The notes under the pieces are model-generated. The model was not told the origin of the DNA. It did not search any database and saw only the letters and a list, made by a program, of their open reading frames with translations. The position numbers and the translations under genes are program-made. From Lethocerus indicus (taxonomy: Eukaryota > Arthropoda > Insecta > Hemiptera > Belostomatidae): a stretch of 64,000 nt of DNA. This document shows positions 38,913-53,160 of the stretch, piece after piece (position 1 is the first letter of the stretch; every line of letters starts with the position of its first letter). The stretch covers positions 7,936,001 to 8,000,000 of the forward strand of contig JACDQD010000004.1 of assembly GCA_019843655.1 (NCBI GenBank). The letters run 5' to 3'.

Positions 38913-41198
38913 TCATCGTTTCTTGGATGATTTCATTTTCATTCTTCGTGCTTTTCCAGGCCTCTGTGGTTTAACTTTTCCCTTTCCTTTTGCTTTTTTA
39001 TTTGAGCCAGAATCAGTTCCCATTGTACTGTCACGAGTGTTTCTTTTCATTCCTCTTTTCTTACCCCCGAAACCGAACTTCGAATCCCGATGCTTACGTT
39101 TCAATTGTGACCTAAAACAGGAAATTTGAGTAGGTATCATTCTCCAAATTCAGTTAGTATTCAAATATCATAGTAAACATAAGATACACAGGTATTCTAA
39201 AAACTACTATGCTAAAACTAATTTCATGTGGCAAATTTAATTTGTGTTGTAAATACACAATCAGAGCAATATTTTAAAAATGCTTTCACACCTGTTTAAA
39301 AAATACTATAAAATCTTAACTAAATTAGTTACCCAAAGCAAAAAATATGGATTTACAGAGTAAGGAATATATGTTTTAAATGTTATTATATAATATCAAG
39401 GGCTAAAAAATAGCAATTTTACAATTAATATATCAGTAAAAACCCAAGCTCTAGATAATGATTGCAGTTTTTTAAGTTGAGTTATAATTATAGGGTTGTG
39501 AATTCATTCATTATCATACTAACAAATAATAATCAAATACAACAGTCAAAAGAGGTACATATCAAATTATAGGTCTGAATAATAATAATAATGATAGGTT
39601 TGCTGGTAAATAAAACCAATAATGAACCCCCCCCCCCAATTTTATCAACTACACCCTTCATACCTGTTATTTTGTGCAGTACTCTTAGGTTTCCCATCCA
39701 AAAATCCCAGATCTTTGCGTTCTCCTTTACGGAATTTTTTTACTTCATCCAAAAGCTCTTTTTTTGCATTTTGTTTTGCCACCTTGCTCTGTGCTTGGAG
39801 GGCCTTTTGCAGTTTCTTTTGTTGTCTTATCTGTCTCACTTTTTCTACTCTTTCCACCTCAGTCTTTTTCTTAATTAGCATTTCCTTCACCTGACCAATA
39901 AATAGTTTAATTGAATTATTAAGTTTAAAAAATAATTTAAATGTTTAAAGTATTCCAATAAAAAACTACAAATAGAACATACAATATAAACTTAATATTA
40001 AGTTTATGTTCAATTCAAAAAGCTGTTACTATTTATTCATTGCATAACTTCAACCATGCATTATATGTTATTTTCAAATGCTTTGTCAACCTCAATTAAA
40101 ATCTTAATCAAAACAACGAATCTGAATAAAGAAACTATATTATAGACCTTACTTTTTGCATGTGTTCATCTGATTTTGCCATTTCTGCAAAATAATCTTC
40201 TGGCCGCTTTGTAATAACTCCTAAAGAGTGAAGTTTTGGAATACCTTCTAAGACAGCATCCTGTGCTTGTCTATAAAATAAACTCTCATGTTTCAATTCA
40301 TCATAGGCAAAAGTAGTTTTCTTCTTTTCAGCTTCTGCTAACTGTAAGAATAATTATACAGAAAAATAATTCTGATCAAAAGGATTATACATTAAATAAG
40401 TATCTATTATATGAAGTCTATTCAAATATTATCCATCTACAAATTCAAAGCTTACCTGGGCTGCAAGTTCTGGTGGTAAAGCTGCAGGTTTGCTGAATAA
40501 ATCTAATCTCTCAATCCAGTCCAAATCATTACTTAATTCCACCAATTTTTGTTTCAAAGCAGACTGAAAAATAGGTACACATTCACAATATAAACAAGGT
40601 ACAAGAGTAGTGTACTCTTTTCCTTAAGTGTTATTGGGCTATATGCATTAAGCAATCTAATATGGCTTAATCTAACATTGCCCAAACATCAATGGTATGG
40701 ATTTTGTACTGTATGAGAATCAAACAGATTCCCAGTACATTTTTAAACAATCAAAAAAAGAATGATGTTCCTACAAAAAGGAAGAATACACAAATGCACC
40801 AAATACTGAGCTGATATTATATTTATAGTACTCATAATAATGCTATCTCTTCTCTCTATGTAAAGAAACAGACTCAGATATCTCAGAAAATTATGGAAAT
40901 ACTGCATTACAAAGGGAACAATAATCAGCTTCAACTTACCACATTGTTCACATATTCCTTTTTTTCAGGTGCTGGTATATTGAGTCCAGGTTTTAACTCT
41001 CCCTTTGCAAAAGCTTCTCGCAGTGCCTGCAGAAAGTAGTAAGGACAAATGAAAGAACTAATAATTCTGATATACAAACCAAACGAATTACAAAACAAAA
41101 ATTTAACAACGAAACGAAATTATAATTACTTCTGTTTCCGAATCAGTATCATCGCCGAAGTCCTCCTTTTCTAAATCGACAAGTCGCTTCTTTTTCAT
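38913..41198 (-). CDS. EBNA1BP2: rRNA-processing protein EBP2 (EBNA1BP2 homologue)
   Basis: A nucleolar protein needed for 27S pre-rRNA processing and assembly of the 60S ribosomal subunit. Six minus-strand exons join in frame: 41,198-41,130; 41,026-40,940; 40,563-40,456; 40,341-40,153; 39,890-39,664; 39,111-38,913. The product is 292 residues, close to the roughly 300 usual for animals. The N-terminus is acidic (DFGDDTDSETE). The family signature KRPEDYFAEMAKSD is at residues 133-146. A long charged coiled-coil-like stretch (about 150-210) follows, then KFGFGGKKRG (238-247) and a very basic Lys/Arg tail typical of nucleolar proteins. All introns are GT..AG. It is tail to tail with PSME3 and head to head with TMEM19, with which it probably shares a promoter region. 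Confidence 0.95.
39614..39641. repeat. C homopolymer in EBP2 intron 5
   Basis: A run of 13 or more C residues lies about 25 bp from the exon 5 donor. It is of note only as a likely site of sequencing or length error. Confidence 0.8.
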
Positions 41199-41910
41199 TG
41201 TGTATTAACTATAATAATAGTTACTGTAGTCACTACGAATGAATAAACTGAAAATCAATTTCGTAACATAAAACAGAAACAATCCGTTACCTCCACAGCA
41301 CGTGCTACTTGCTGCCAACCGTCGAATGAGGTAAATTTATTTTATTCCAGGGTGCTTACAATGTTATTTAGAGGTTTTCTACAGAGATCGTATAACAGAC
41401 CACTCATATTATAAAAAAATAATTCCAATTTATTAGTTAATTCGGAATTTTCTATAAACGGGAATCTTATAGATAATTATTTTCCATTTCTTCACGACAT
41501 TCAAAGCGCCCGCTAACAGACCCAGATAAAAATGAGAAAATCAACTCGACCTACTCTCGATTCTCATTTGTGTCGATTTAATTTAACCTGTGAACTTTCG
41601 GGCACCAAAACTGATTATGAGTCGAGTGGTCTATCAGTTTCACTGTACCGTTTAATTTGCCCAAGCCTCACTCCCCAATTGGAATTTATTAACTTGTAAT
41701 AGGAATTCAGCCCGTTACAATGCTGTACAATACTCCGATCATCGGTCTGAAACAATTCATGAACAAGGGTCAGTAAAAAAATAGTTTTTGAACAACTATT
41801 AAGTTGTTGATTCGATACTAATCGATATATTAAGTGCGAAATTCGCAGGTCCGAATTATTTCTGTGTTCCGTAACAAGGCCGCCGTGTGTGTGTGAATGC
41901 AGGTTTGTCC
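41199..41910. promoter_or_regulatory. Divergent EBP2/TMEM19 promoter region
   Basis: About 710 bp separates the EBP2 start (minus) from the TMEM19 start (plus). CG dinucleotides are common here, unlike in the gene bodies on both sides, as expected for a shared, TATA-less housekeeping promoter. No TATA box is positioned for either gene. A GT-rich word followed by AATGCAG lies just before the TMEM19 start and could be the acceptor of a 5' UTR intron (about 41,903). Confidence 0.55.
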
Positions 41911-44900
41911 ATGATGTCCAGCGATAACCCTTCCAGGCTGGAGAGATTGTTGCGCGTTCTACTCATTTTCATCGCTGTCTCATTTTCGATGCTTATGTGG
42001 TTCGGAAACATAGCTTTCACCATGCTAACACCGGCTCCTGACGGTATGACGTATTCGATTAGCCGGATAACTGGCTTAGTGTAACTCCACTAATTCTTTG
42101 TTTATTTCCCCGTGTTTAGAATTAATAGGTTGAGCCATAGGTTAAGTTAATCTTGGTTATTACGCTATTAGGTGTTTGTATGAATTCCTGACTTTTAAAA
42201 CCTATGAAACCCAGGTATCAAGTTCCTGTAACATGTTCCATTATTGAATTTCCTTAGTGGATATAGATGAAATAATGATTGCATCTGTTCAGCAGCTTCA
42301 ACAATAATATTTATATATTCCATGTAAATATTAGTAATAATAAATGTTTCTTTTTTCATCAATGATTTTTTAACTAATTCATTGAATTATTGAAACATTT
42401 GCTATAATTCTGTGTTGAGATTTAAGTAATTTATGTTCTTGTTATTTTATTTCACTTCTGTTTTATTGTTATAATGGTACATACTGTAAACTAGTCCCGA
42501 TATATTTGAATACCATTACTGAAATATAATTTGAATTGGATCAGACTTTTACAATAATATTAAAAAATATATTTGCTACAGATATGATGTTGGTAATTCA
42601 TTAATGAAGTGCTTTGTGCAAGATAATTATCTGGCATATGTTCAAGATAAAGAATGGGTAGTGTAATTAAGGTTTGAGATGTGGTTCAAGTGTTAGTTAT
42701 TTATCTCCTTATGTACTCCTAATGATGTGTTGTTAATTTATTTAACATGGATCAGACTTTTCAATGAATTCACATTACAATCAAATTACAATTTTTATTT
42801 ATTAAATATATAATATACACAATATGTTTAAAAATATGCCAAGTATATTACAACCAGCAGTTGCGTCCAATTTATTATGTATTTTTAATAATAGAACTCA
42901 GTATGGCATTATCCTGAGATTTTTAAATATCACTCCCTTTTTTACCTGAATTAATATATTATTTAAATAATTATTGAATTATTTTATCCTTTAAATCAAC
43001 AAGTGTCCGTCATGTTTTTTTTATCCATTCCTGTTTTAATTATTGATATCTGGTTGGTTAATATAATATTATTTTTTTCAGAATCTATTCACCCTTTTAG
43101 ATGGTTGATGTCAACCTTAATCCCATTAGCATTTGCTGCATGGGGATTGAAGAAGCAAAGCATCAACAAAAGTGGAGCAATATTAGGTAGATATTCCAAT
43201 TAGTTTCTTTTCTTTAATTCTCTAATTTAATTATGGGAAACTGTAATTTGTTAAATAAACCATTTTTTCTTAGGTATTATCACTGGATTTTTTCTGACAC
43301 TGAGCAGTTACATATTTCTGGCTTGTTTAGTTGCCTTTTTTGTTACCTCATCAAAAGCTACCAAATTCAAAAGTCGACTAAAGGCAAAATTTGAAGAGAA
43401 TTTCAAAGAAGGTAAATACAAAAAAAGCAAAATGGCGTAGAATAACTTAATTTATTTTTAATATTTTATGTCAGAAAAGAGTATCTTTATTTGCACTAAA
43501 CTTTATGTAGGACTGGTGTTGTTTTCTAACTAATTAACAATGATAATTAATATTATGATGTTTATAGCTGTTTTTTAATGAAAAAAGATCTAAATTTTCT
43601 GAAAAGAAGGTTGACAGAGTATCTGTCTCATTTCTGGACATAGATCTAAGTCTAAATATGTTTCTATTATAAAACTATTGAGTCAATGTTTTGTATATTT
43701 TTAGGTGGTCAGAGAAATTGGATACAGGTTCTTTGCAATGGTGGAATGCCTCTGACGTTATCCATATTCTACTTGATTGATGCCGGCTCTGGAGAAAGGG
43801 CAATCGATTTTTTGCAAGATTATAGGGCTTCTTGGCTTGCCATGGGAATACTTGGTACATTATTTAATTTTTCATAATAAAAGTTTAGCATTATAAAAAG
43901 TCAGACATGACAGAAAATGATGATAAGTTAATTGCAGATCGATTTTGTTCTGTTGTGGTAGTATCAAATACAAAAAAGTGATATGATAGTATATTACAAA
44001 CAGTTGAATCACTGAATGTACAGTTTCTTTGCAGTATGTTTGCAATGCCCATAAACAAACATTTAAGTATTTAACTAATAATTTTAAATTTTACCTACAA
44101 TTAGGAGTAAAAGTTCATTGTAGAACGTACCCTGTTGGCTGGCCTGCTGTATGTAATAAAAAGAGGTGTTGTTTGTCTTTTATGTGGATTAGTTGCAATA
44201 GTTGTTTGAGGTTTTTTTATAACTATGATAAATTTAATGTACTAAAGATAGAAACTGATGCACTTAATAATTTGCAGGAGCATTTTCTTGTGCTAATGGT
44301 GATACTTGGGCCTCTGAACTGGGAACTGCACTCAGTAGATCAGAACCTATGTTAATTACAACAGGAAAACGTGTAAAGAAAGGTAATAATTGAAAGACAG
44401 TTCTTTACATATTTCTAATATAAAAAGTATTTAGTTGAACAGCAGTCCAGTTCTTGAATATATATTGAAAACAAATAAAATAGCAGGTGGTTGATATGAA
44501 ATAAGTATAAATATCTTATTAATAAAATATATCAAAGTAAGTTGCATTAAATCATTGTCTTACTTTCAGGTACAAATGGGGCAGTTTCTCTTATTGGTAT
44601 TTTTCTAAGTGCTTTGGGAGGAGCAACAGTCGGACTTGCATTTTACATAACATTGAAATTAACTGTTGATAAAGCAGTGCTGCTGAGCTCGCCTAAACAG
44701 TGGCCTATCATTATGTTTGGTGCTCTTGCAGGATTTTTAGGCAGTCTTATTGATTCATTTCTTGGAGCTACTTTACAATATTCAGGTAATTATTATTTTA
44801 AATATATTATACATTTACTTTTAGTTAATTATTATTGTATATTCATTTTAATTTCCACTCACTTGCCGTATTGTTATATATACATAAAGTATTTTGTATT

Positions 44901-45409
44901 TATCATGTGTTGTCTCATCAAAGGGACGTATTTCTTCATCAGGTGAGTGATTTGTCCCACCATATCTTAAATAAATACCCCTTAGAATATATATTCATAA
45001 TGTCAACTGTACCATAGATTAAAAGTAACATTCAATTAAAACATTAAACAACAAAAGAAAACATTCATTCAAAATTCTAATTGTTTATTTCTAGCATTAA
45101 ATGAAAAACTTTTGATTTTCAAATTTCAAAATTTAAAACTAAAATTTGAATGCCTCATATTTGACCATGTTTTATCCTAAGGAACGTAATAATAACAATT
45201 TAAATATTAATCATGTTTGGCAATAAGTATTGTTGGTCCTGTCTGTAGGTGTAGATAAGAAGACTGGTATTGTAGTGGAACATCCTGGTAAAGGAGTAGA
45301 ACACATTTGTGGAAGGAGAATTCTGGACAACCACAGTGTAAATCTGCTTTCAACCATGATTACAGCATACCTTATTCCTAGGATAGCCAATATTGCTTGG
45401 CCATATTAA
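41911..45409 (+). CDS. TMEM19: Transmembrane protein 19 (DUF92 family)
   Basis: A multi-pass integral membrane protein of the DUF92 family. Its precise function in animals is not established; plant and bacterial relatives act near prenyl/phytyl phosphate metabolism. Seven coding exons, all GT..AG and all in phase 1, join in frame: 41,911-42,043; 43,082-43,186; 43,274-43,411; 43,705-43,854; 44,278-44,382; 44,570-44,785; 45,249-45,409. The product is 335 residues, like human TMEM19 (336). Hydrophobic segments lie near residues 14-38, 49-65, 79-104, 150-180, 215-238, 250-275 and 310-333. Family motifs include [10 protein letters not shown] (105-114), [11 protein letters not shown] (181-191) and [15 protein letters not shown]. 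The start is the ATG-ATG pair; an upstream in-frame GTG is not needed. A GTAATT donor follows the stop directly. Confidence 0.95.
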
Positions 45410-46431
45410 GGTAATTGATAACACTTCTCCCTTAATTCAAATCTGCAGTGCAGTACATTCTATTTATCATTATTTCTTGATTGAGTTATAATTATGATTA
45501 TTTCATTATGTCTTTCTCAAAATGAAGGGAGTTTGCACTATATAATTACAGTTTGTTGATAGAATATTACTGTGCGTTTGAAATTACTTTAAACAAATAT
45601 TTGTATTCGTGTGTTCTGTTGTCAATATTGCTAAAATTTTGTTTATCATTGCTCAGTGTCTGTGTAACCCCTTATTACACAAATATAATATAATCCTATA
45701 ACATTTGATTAGAAAAGCTTAGGAAAAGAGTAGGTTAAGAATTATCTTTTTTGTACACAAATTTAAAAATGGAGCATATGGAGCAAGACATCTAATGACA
45801 TTGTAAATGAAATAGAAGCAAACAAATTAAAAAAATATAACTGCATATAAAAAGAAAATAGAAAACAGAAAGATCATAATATTCAAACTAATATGTTGTT
45901 CTTGGTAATATTCATATTGCCATGTTTAATCATAAATTATTACATGAGGAAAAATGGCCTAAACTGGCATTAAGAAATGTAGCGAGATAATTTTTAGTTG
46001 TTGAAATTTATATTGGAAATTCAAATTAGTTTTTACTGTTTTTTTACTAATGTTACATTATTATAAGCTTATGTGGATGGATAGTCATATATTGAATACT
46101 CTAGTTTTATATTAAATTATATAAAACTTATTTATTTACTTTTATGTGTTTCATATGATTTAAGTTATTGAGATAGTAATCTCTTTTACATATAATCTAC
46201 TAACATTGTATAATTGAGAATGCATAAGGATTCTATTTGCACATATATTATTTATGAATTTTTTGTTTTAGAATGTACTGAAGGTTCTTGGGAGTTCTGA
46301 ACTGTGAAGAAGTAATTAAGACTGAAGAAGATGCAGTTTATCTTGTTTCATTGTATTTATTGTCCATACAGAAGAAATGATCTAATTTTCTAAAGTAATA
46401 CACTTTGCCTTCACACTATTTAAAAAATAAA
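45410..46431 (+). other. TMEM19 3' UTR with probable intron
   Basis: The TMEM19 stop TAA is followed immediately by G|GTAATT, a good donor. A matching acceptor (TTTTGTTTTAG) lies at about 46,261-46,271, after which AATGTACTGAAGG begins a possible final non-coding exon ending at an AATAAA (46,426-46,431). The stop would lie only about 1 nt before the exon junction, too close to trigger decay by the usual 50-nt rule. The alternative is an unspliced 3' UTR. Confidence 0.45.
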
Positions 46432-47171
46432 TAGTTCCACACAACACACATCCGTCTACTATTCACAGATTTTTATATTGGCTATATAGTCTATTTTTCT
46501 AAGCTCAATGCAATATTTTCTTGCAATGACTCTGTTAAAAAAATCTCAAATTAAAACTATTTATTATATTTGAGAAACAAGAAATGTAGAGGCTGTTTCA
46601 ATTTAATGTTTTTTGTATACTTATATATATATTTATTATTTTATATTTGAATGATATGCCTGTTATCCATCAGTTATTTTCTTAATTTGTTGCATTACGC
46701 ATCACACAAATTTTACTGTTTATCATTTAAACTTTTATTGTTTATTAAGAGCATCATTTGCATGAAGTTTGTTAGTTTTTTAAACTTTTAGTTGTTGAGA
46801 TGCTTTTCAAGGATCAGCACTATTTCTGGTTGGTCTCAAATGATTAACATTGTACCTATATGAAATTATAGCATAATGTTCAACAAACATTATATTTTCG
46901 TTACTATAGAGATATAATATAATTTATACTGTTTATTATGCTGTATGTTATAATTTCAAACATGTATTAAGTTTGAAATGAAACAAGCTATTATTAATGT
47001 TGTTGTATTTATCGTGTTATTATTGTTGATGTTTTAACAAATGATATATGGATCTAATATTGTTGTTTTTATTGTATATTTATTACAATAGCTTCCCTTA
47101 TGATGTTCTCTTCTTATTCTTAAGCCCTGTAATTTTCTGGGATTTTATATTGTCTCCTTTGACAATTATTA

Positions 47172-47175
<4 letters not shown>

Positions 47176-47214
<39 letters not shown>
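47176..47214. repeat. (TA)n microsatellite
   Basis: About 19 TA units downstream of TMEM19. Confidence 0.9.
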
Positions 47215-47217
<3 letters not shown>

Positions 47218-50200
47218 TTATTTGCTACATGTTATTCATCCTTGACTGTTGCATTGCACATGGAGTGAAGACATTTTATTTTTACATCAAAATTTATGAA
47301 GAATCAATCACATTTCCCATTTTGGTGGATAGAAGAAAATTGTATCCTATATTTTACCCAGTATTATAACTTTCTTTGCAACATTTGATCATATGTTTAA
47401 TTTGATATTTTAAAAGAAGAATACAAATTCTATGTCATTCTATAGTGAGAATTCTATAAATCACAATTCTGTTATATTATCTAAGAGGGCTGCACTTGAA
47501 TACTTGAGGCCCTGAAAGTAGACTTACCCAGTCCTTGCAAGTTAGCTAATTTTTTTGGTACACTGATATGGTACCACCCTCAGAAGTAATTTGGTCTGGG
47601 ATTGTTAGTATATACTATAATTACTAGATCATCCAATATTTATAAACTTCTAATAACTAATACTCAAAAGATGGTGCTTTAAAGTGGAAAATCATTTTTA
47701 AGTAGCCAAATTGCTCTCCTAAATGTTTTTGTTTCGAAAATACTCTTCCTTTCTTTAAGTCCCTTAATTAGAATTATTACCATTTTGCGCGTTGAACGTC
47801 CATACCGAGTGTCAGGGACAGGAGTGCAAAGGGTGTGACGGTCAGGGTCCCCCTTTGACATCTCGTTCACGGTACAATTACACGCCTCACGGTCCCTTAT
47901 GCTGTCTCTCGCCAAATGTGGAACATCCTTTCAGATTGAAACTAAAGCAATTATATGAGTTCTTCAAACGTCTTAACTGCTGATGTACTTTCTTGCCATG
48001 CGCTATTATACCAGTGCAAAAGATTGAACACGGAGCAAGAGAGATGTCTAATATACTCATTGAAACACGAAATAGAATGGTTATTTCACTTTCAATATTA
48101 CTGCATAGTGATACAATGGTTTTAGCATTACAGTCTGAGCTCAAACAAAAAATTACAGATAATACCAAAAGGAAATGCAGATAGATATGCAGGGGGTTCC
48201 ATATAGAATATTAATTTGAAAAATCAGCTGCTCTTTACTCTTATCTAACCACTGTGAGAAAATGTTTCAGACCCGGGTGAGATGTAATTGTTTTTTTCAA
48301 TATTACACGAAAATAAAAGTCAAAGTAAAATAAGTGAAAAACGTGAACTAGATCTAACAACTGGTCGCAGAATGAGGAAAAAGTGAGAGCAATCATGGCC
48401 GTATTGTTTGAACCTCAAAAGGTGGGTCTAGTTGAACGAACAAAAAGGGTGCGAAAATTTTTTAGACGAAACGGACGTTGTGAAATATGGGGGGCAGTGC
48501 CGTGGCAAATAACGAGGCCCTTACCTCAAATAAGCTATCCCACTCTAGCGATCTTTGAACAATCCGCATTCCTCGCTCTCTGTTAGTTTTACGAATGTCT
48601 TACAAAAGTCTATATTTGACGGTAAACATCCTGCTTTTTCCATTCATAATTATGGGCTAGCTCCGAAGGTATTAAGGAATTGAGTATGGCTAGATTGCAG
48701 AAGAGTTGTGCAGAAGTACTGATAAACGTAAATCAATTACGAGGCTTACAACTTCAAAATAGGGATACGAGGAATACAAAAAACGAGGAATACAAAATCA
48801 GTGCAGAGAAGAATTTTCTGGCAGATGATACGCCTAAGAACTTTACGTATGAGTGTACTTCCTTATTGAGTTACACTCTTTGTGGTGACATACTTAGTAA
48901 CATCCTTTTTGAATAACTTACTTTCTGAGTAACATATAAAGTATATTACTAATGAAAGCCTTAGAAGGCGAAACGGTCAGGCAGACGATAAAACAAGTGA
49001 TAGATGACAGAAGATGGCATGAATTAGTAGATAATTATTATATTGAAATAATTGAGTGCTATTCTATTGTTAAACTATTGGCAGCTACATTTTATAATTA
49101 TCATCTGCATAAGAAATGAGAATACACATGTTGTATTTAACAGAACAATACTGTTCCTTTATACATATAACATAATATGTTAGACATATGACATAATATT
49201 TCAGATATTAAACTGGGGGTGAAAAGATATATATTCGTAGATAGTTATTCCATGAATTGGACAAATGCGAGAGGCGAGCAAAGGACGTTTTTCGCCACAG
49301 TAGAGTGTCCCTGACCCTGGCCATGTTATTTCGCACAATTAGCAAAGAAACTTCCCCATGCTCCTCCTCCTCTTCCTGCTCCCCTCCTCCTGCTCCAACT
49401 CCCGGGCAATTGTGCCGGGGCCGATGTACCTCAGTTATCAAGTGAGAGTTCTTTGACCAGTCGTCTCCCATTAGATCCGGCCTCCTCTCTGTTTGGGCCC
49501 TGAATCTTCCAACGTGGCATTAGCTCGGTTTCTTATTCGACCCGAGCCCCTAGAATTAGTGTTATTTGCTTTCTTCGAACCGGACCCGACAAAACCAGAA
49601 CTCGGCACCGATTGGGTTGGAAGCACTTGGTACTGAGGGCAATCGGGCTGGGTGTGATAACAGATTAGGGATGTAACAGTAGGAATGTGTATGGATCATT
49701 TTTAAACAAAGTTACGATGATGTCCCCCTTTGGGGGACATAATATGCTCCCTTCGACTATTTTCTTTCAAAGTTTAAAGCTCAGAAAGAATGAAATTCTG
49801 GTGACACTGTGGTGTACCCTACACGCTGGTACACGTTCTACTAAGCGATTGTTCTGGCTAGGTTTTAAGATTATAACATAATGTGACATAAAATAAAAGT
49901 GTATCCATTGTTCGATGAACAAATTTTCTGGGCAATTGATTATCGATGATGTCCGAGCGAAGTTGGTTCAGTGAACCAACTACTGTAGTTATTTTGCTTC
50001 TAATGACATCTTGCTATTTCCTTCGATTCTATTCTCAGACAACGGTGAGAAACATACCTTCAAAATAATGCGGGCATTGTTCCAGAAAACCCGGCTGAAT
50101 TAGTTCTATCAGTGGGTGTTCCTAAACCGACGGACCCTAAATAGAGGGCATGAGCGTGATGAAAATTTCATTATTATACTGTGTTTATTACGTTTGCCGA

Positions 50201-53110
50201 GAAAGTAATTGCGATATATCAATGTCTATATTGACCAACAAGTTTATATTTCAAACATCCGCCTCCTAAAAAGAAATTAACAATCCAATTTCCCAATTCC
50301 TTGGAAAGGCTTTTAACGAACGGTTTACCTTGTGGCGCCTTGCAAGCCACCCACCTTCTATCTCAGGATTGGAGATATGTTGGCCAGATTTCAGGAGTCG
50401 GGCTATAGAAAGCCTGAGTTTTATGGCTCTGCTAGCCCAGAGACACGCTCCAAAATGGGCGAACAATAATAATATTAGTAGTCACAATTCAAGTTATGAA
50501 ATTAGGGTGGACTGAGTGAGATGAGTGGGAGGTCCAACTGAAAGCCAAGCATTAGAAGACTCTGCCCCAGTTCTTCTACTGCTCTGGTTCTGAACCCAAA
50601 TGCCCCACAAAGTTGAAATTCTATTGATCTTCTGCCACGTCAGCGTTGTCGTCTCACTGCCATTGGAAACCAGATAAATCGAGGTTGGAGTGAATATCAT
50701 AGTACTTGGGACTCCGTAAGATGAAATGCTAGACGGGACTAAAACGAATTTCACCGATGTTGTAATTCGGAGAAATATTCTTATTCTTCCACTTGTTATA
50801 TTATCCCAGTTTCTTCCATAGACATCTCGTATGTCTATGGTCCCAAGGGTCATACATGACTTTTGGTTTGGTTAATACCCTTCGATTAAGGCCTAAGATG
50901 AGCCTTGGCCATTGTAGCTCTGTTGGCGTACTGACCATTACTCGGAATACGCCACAGACCACCGCCCGGATGATAATATCTGCATTATTTTATATCCATG
51001 TTCACGGTCACTCGAAGTCTGGGACAATGGAATATAAAAAAAATCGGGTTTTGAAATATTGCAAAAATAGGTTCAATGCACTAATGACTTATTCCGCTGT
51101 ATGTAGGCAAAATAAACTAAAAGGGTTCATAAATAACAGTAAAAAATACTAAATAAATATTATTAATTACAGAATTCGGTATTTTATAACAATAGGTACA
51201 ATATTGATAATAGTTTGTTACCTAGATATAAATAATATAATGCTACGAATGCAGTAACCTTTTTAATTAGTGTTATTCTCACATATTCGATGGCAGTTGA
51301 GTTATTTTTGACCTTTACATCTCTTAATGTATTCTATAATTGTGCCAGGTTGTGCTAAAATAAAATAAATTTATAAAATTCCTCATAAAGGTCCTCATAA
51401 AATACCGTGTGTCCCTGGAAGCTGCCCGTCTCCATCGGACGCCCTCGAAGCTGTACGGACTGCGTTTGAGAATACAATTGCAGTCCGATCGTACGTTCGG
51501 ATATTTGAATCCGGAATTGACGATTCGAGGTCTGTCGACTTACGCGTATTCAGTGACAGTCCGTATGTATGAAGCTTGACGAATACGGCGTCGGGTTTTG
51601 GACGACCCAAACGCCCATTGTACGATAAGTCGTTAGGTCGTCAACTCGGGCAGTTAATCGGCCAGATCACGTCGCTCGGTTCCCTTTTCGAATCTTTATT
51701 GCAATATCAAAGAAAAGGGAAAAAAGGAGGAAATGAAATCGTAAGCAATTAGCGGACAACCGGTTGTCAGAAGGCGGTTTCGGGTTAGGAAACAAAAATG
51801 AATATCCGCTGTCGTCTAGTTCCCAATTCCAGTGCAGCCTTGGCCGAGCCACTCTTTCCCACATTCTAATGAGATTTCAAATCATTCTGATCGTGGGGCC
51901 CTGATTATGGGGAGGGCGGTCTGCTACATTTTATTGTTCAGAAAATTACCGTTTTTGCATTTTATCGAGGTCCCGTCGTTAAATTCCAGCTAGTCTTTTG
52001 CAGAATACATTTTTCCTATAGAATAAAAACATGAATTCCTTTTTCCAGGGTAAAATTTATCACATCAAATTGCAATTGGCAGTAAGTAATTATTTACTTT
52101 TCTGTCATTTCTTTTTATAAAATCGTTGGCAATTTATGATGGGAGAAATTATTAACCCGTAGGACGTGTATTACTTTTGTACAATGGCTTTGTATAAATC
52201 CTGCAGCCCGTATAAAACCTTTATATCTAAACAAGAATAAAAATTCATTTATATACGATTTTAAGGGAGCGAATTCGAATATAATTGTTAGCCTATAATT
52301 TCTTTGTTTCCGATACTGAAAAGAATCAGTTCATGTAATGAATCGTTATGAGGCGACGAGAACGTAACCGACAATTATGAATTTTGAGGATCGAGACGAG
52401 AGGAAGGGAAGGCTTGTATTTATCGAACTAAATCGTGAGAACTACCGCCTTCTTTAACGAAAATAATGTTTTTCCAAATTAATTTCTTCGAAATGCATTC
52501 CCGCGTTGAAAATTACGGGGCAATTAGAAATATAGTAAGTTGTTGGAGTCCGACATTTCTTTATAGACGTTTCGTTTTTGAGCCGCAAGGACGCCCGTGA
52601 GAATGCCAACTTATTGCTGTCAGAAGTCTAATAAACTTGCTACCCTGGATAGTATCTCGATGCTTTAATTAAATCCAAATTGATGCAAACCGATGGCAAC
52701 AAAGCGGCTGTGATTTGGACCGCCGTCGTACTGCTCGGGTTCATTTGTGTAATATACAATACCATTTTCCTGTCTGAGCCTGCCATTTTGCAACGTGGTC
52801 CTGGATGTTGTTGTGTGTCCGCTGGACACACGTTCACATACCATATTTCCCGGTCAAACGGTACAGTTATAACGACAGCCATTGTCGGCCTTCCCCAATC
52901 GTAGTTCTCCAACAATGGAACCGTAACTCCAAAAACACCGCTCGCACTTCGGTAAAAATAAAAGAATTACCTCGTGTAGTATTCCCTGCCTCAGACTCCC
53001 TTTAAGATATTTTTCTTCTAGCCAACAGATGTTACTCGATGTTTATAACGGTCCAGTACGATAATCAAGCGTTTCTGAAATTCCATTTTATAAATTTTCA
53101 ATTTTCAACT

Positions 53111-53160
53111 AGGCTTCGGCGAGAAGCCGAAACCGGTCTAGCATAAGACCAACGAGTGGA
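53111..53160 (+). repeat. Dispersed repeat, copy 2
   Basis: Carries a short hairpin (GGCTTC/GAAGCC) followed by GAAACCGGTCTAGC and an AAGACC word, shared with the copy at 21,927-21,974. Weaker similarity runs on for several tens of bases (GAAATCT followed by AT-rich sequence). Confidence 0.5.

Noticed and set aside
50494..50853. 119-codon minus-strand open frame
   Set aside because: A frame of this length is expected several times by chance in 64 kb of this composition, and I recognise no domain or splice context.
52680..52904. 74-codon plus-strand frame with a hydrophobic segment
   Set aside because: The segment looks like a membrane helix, but the frame is open on the other strand too and has no promoter, splice or family support.
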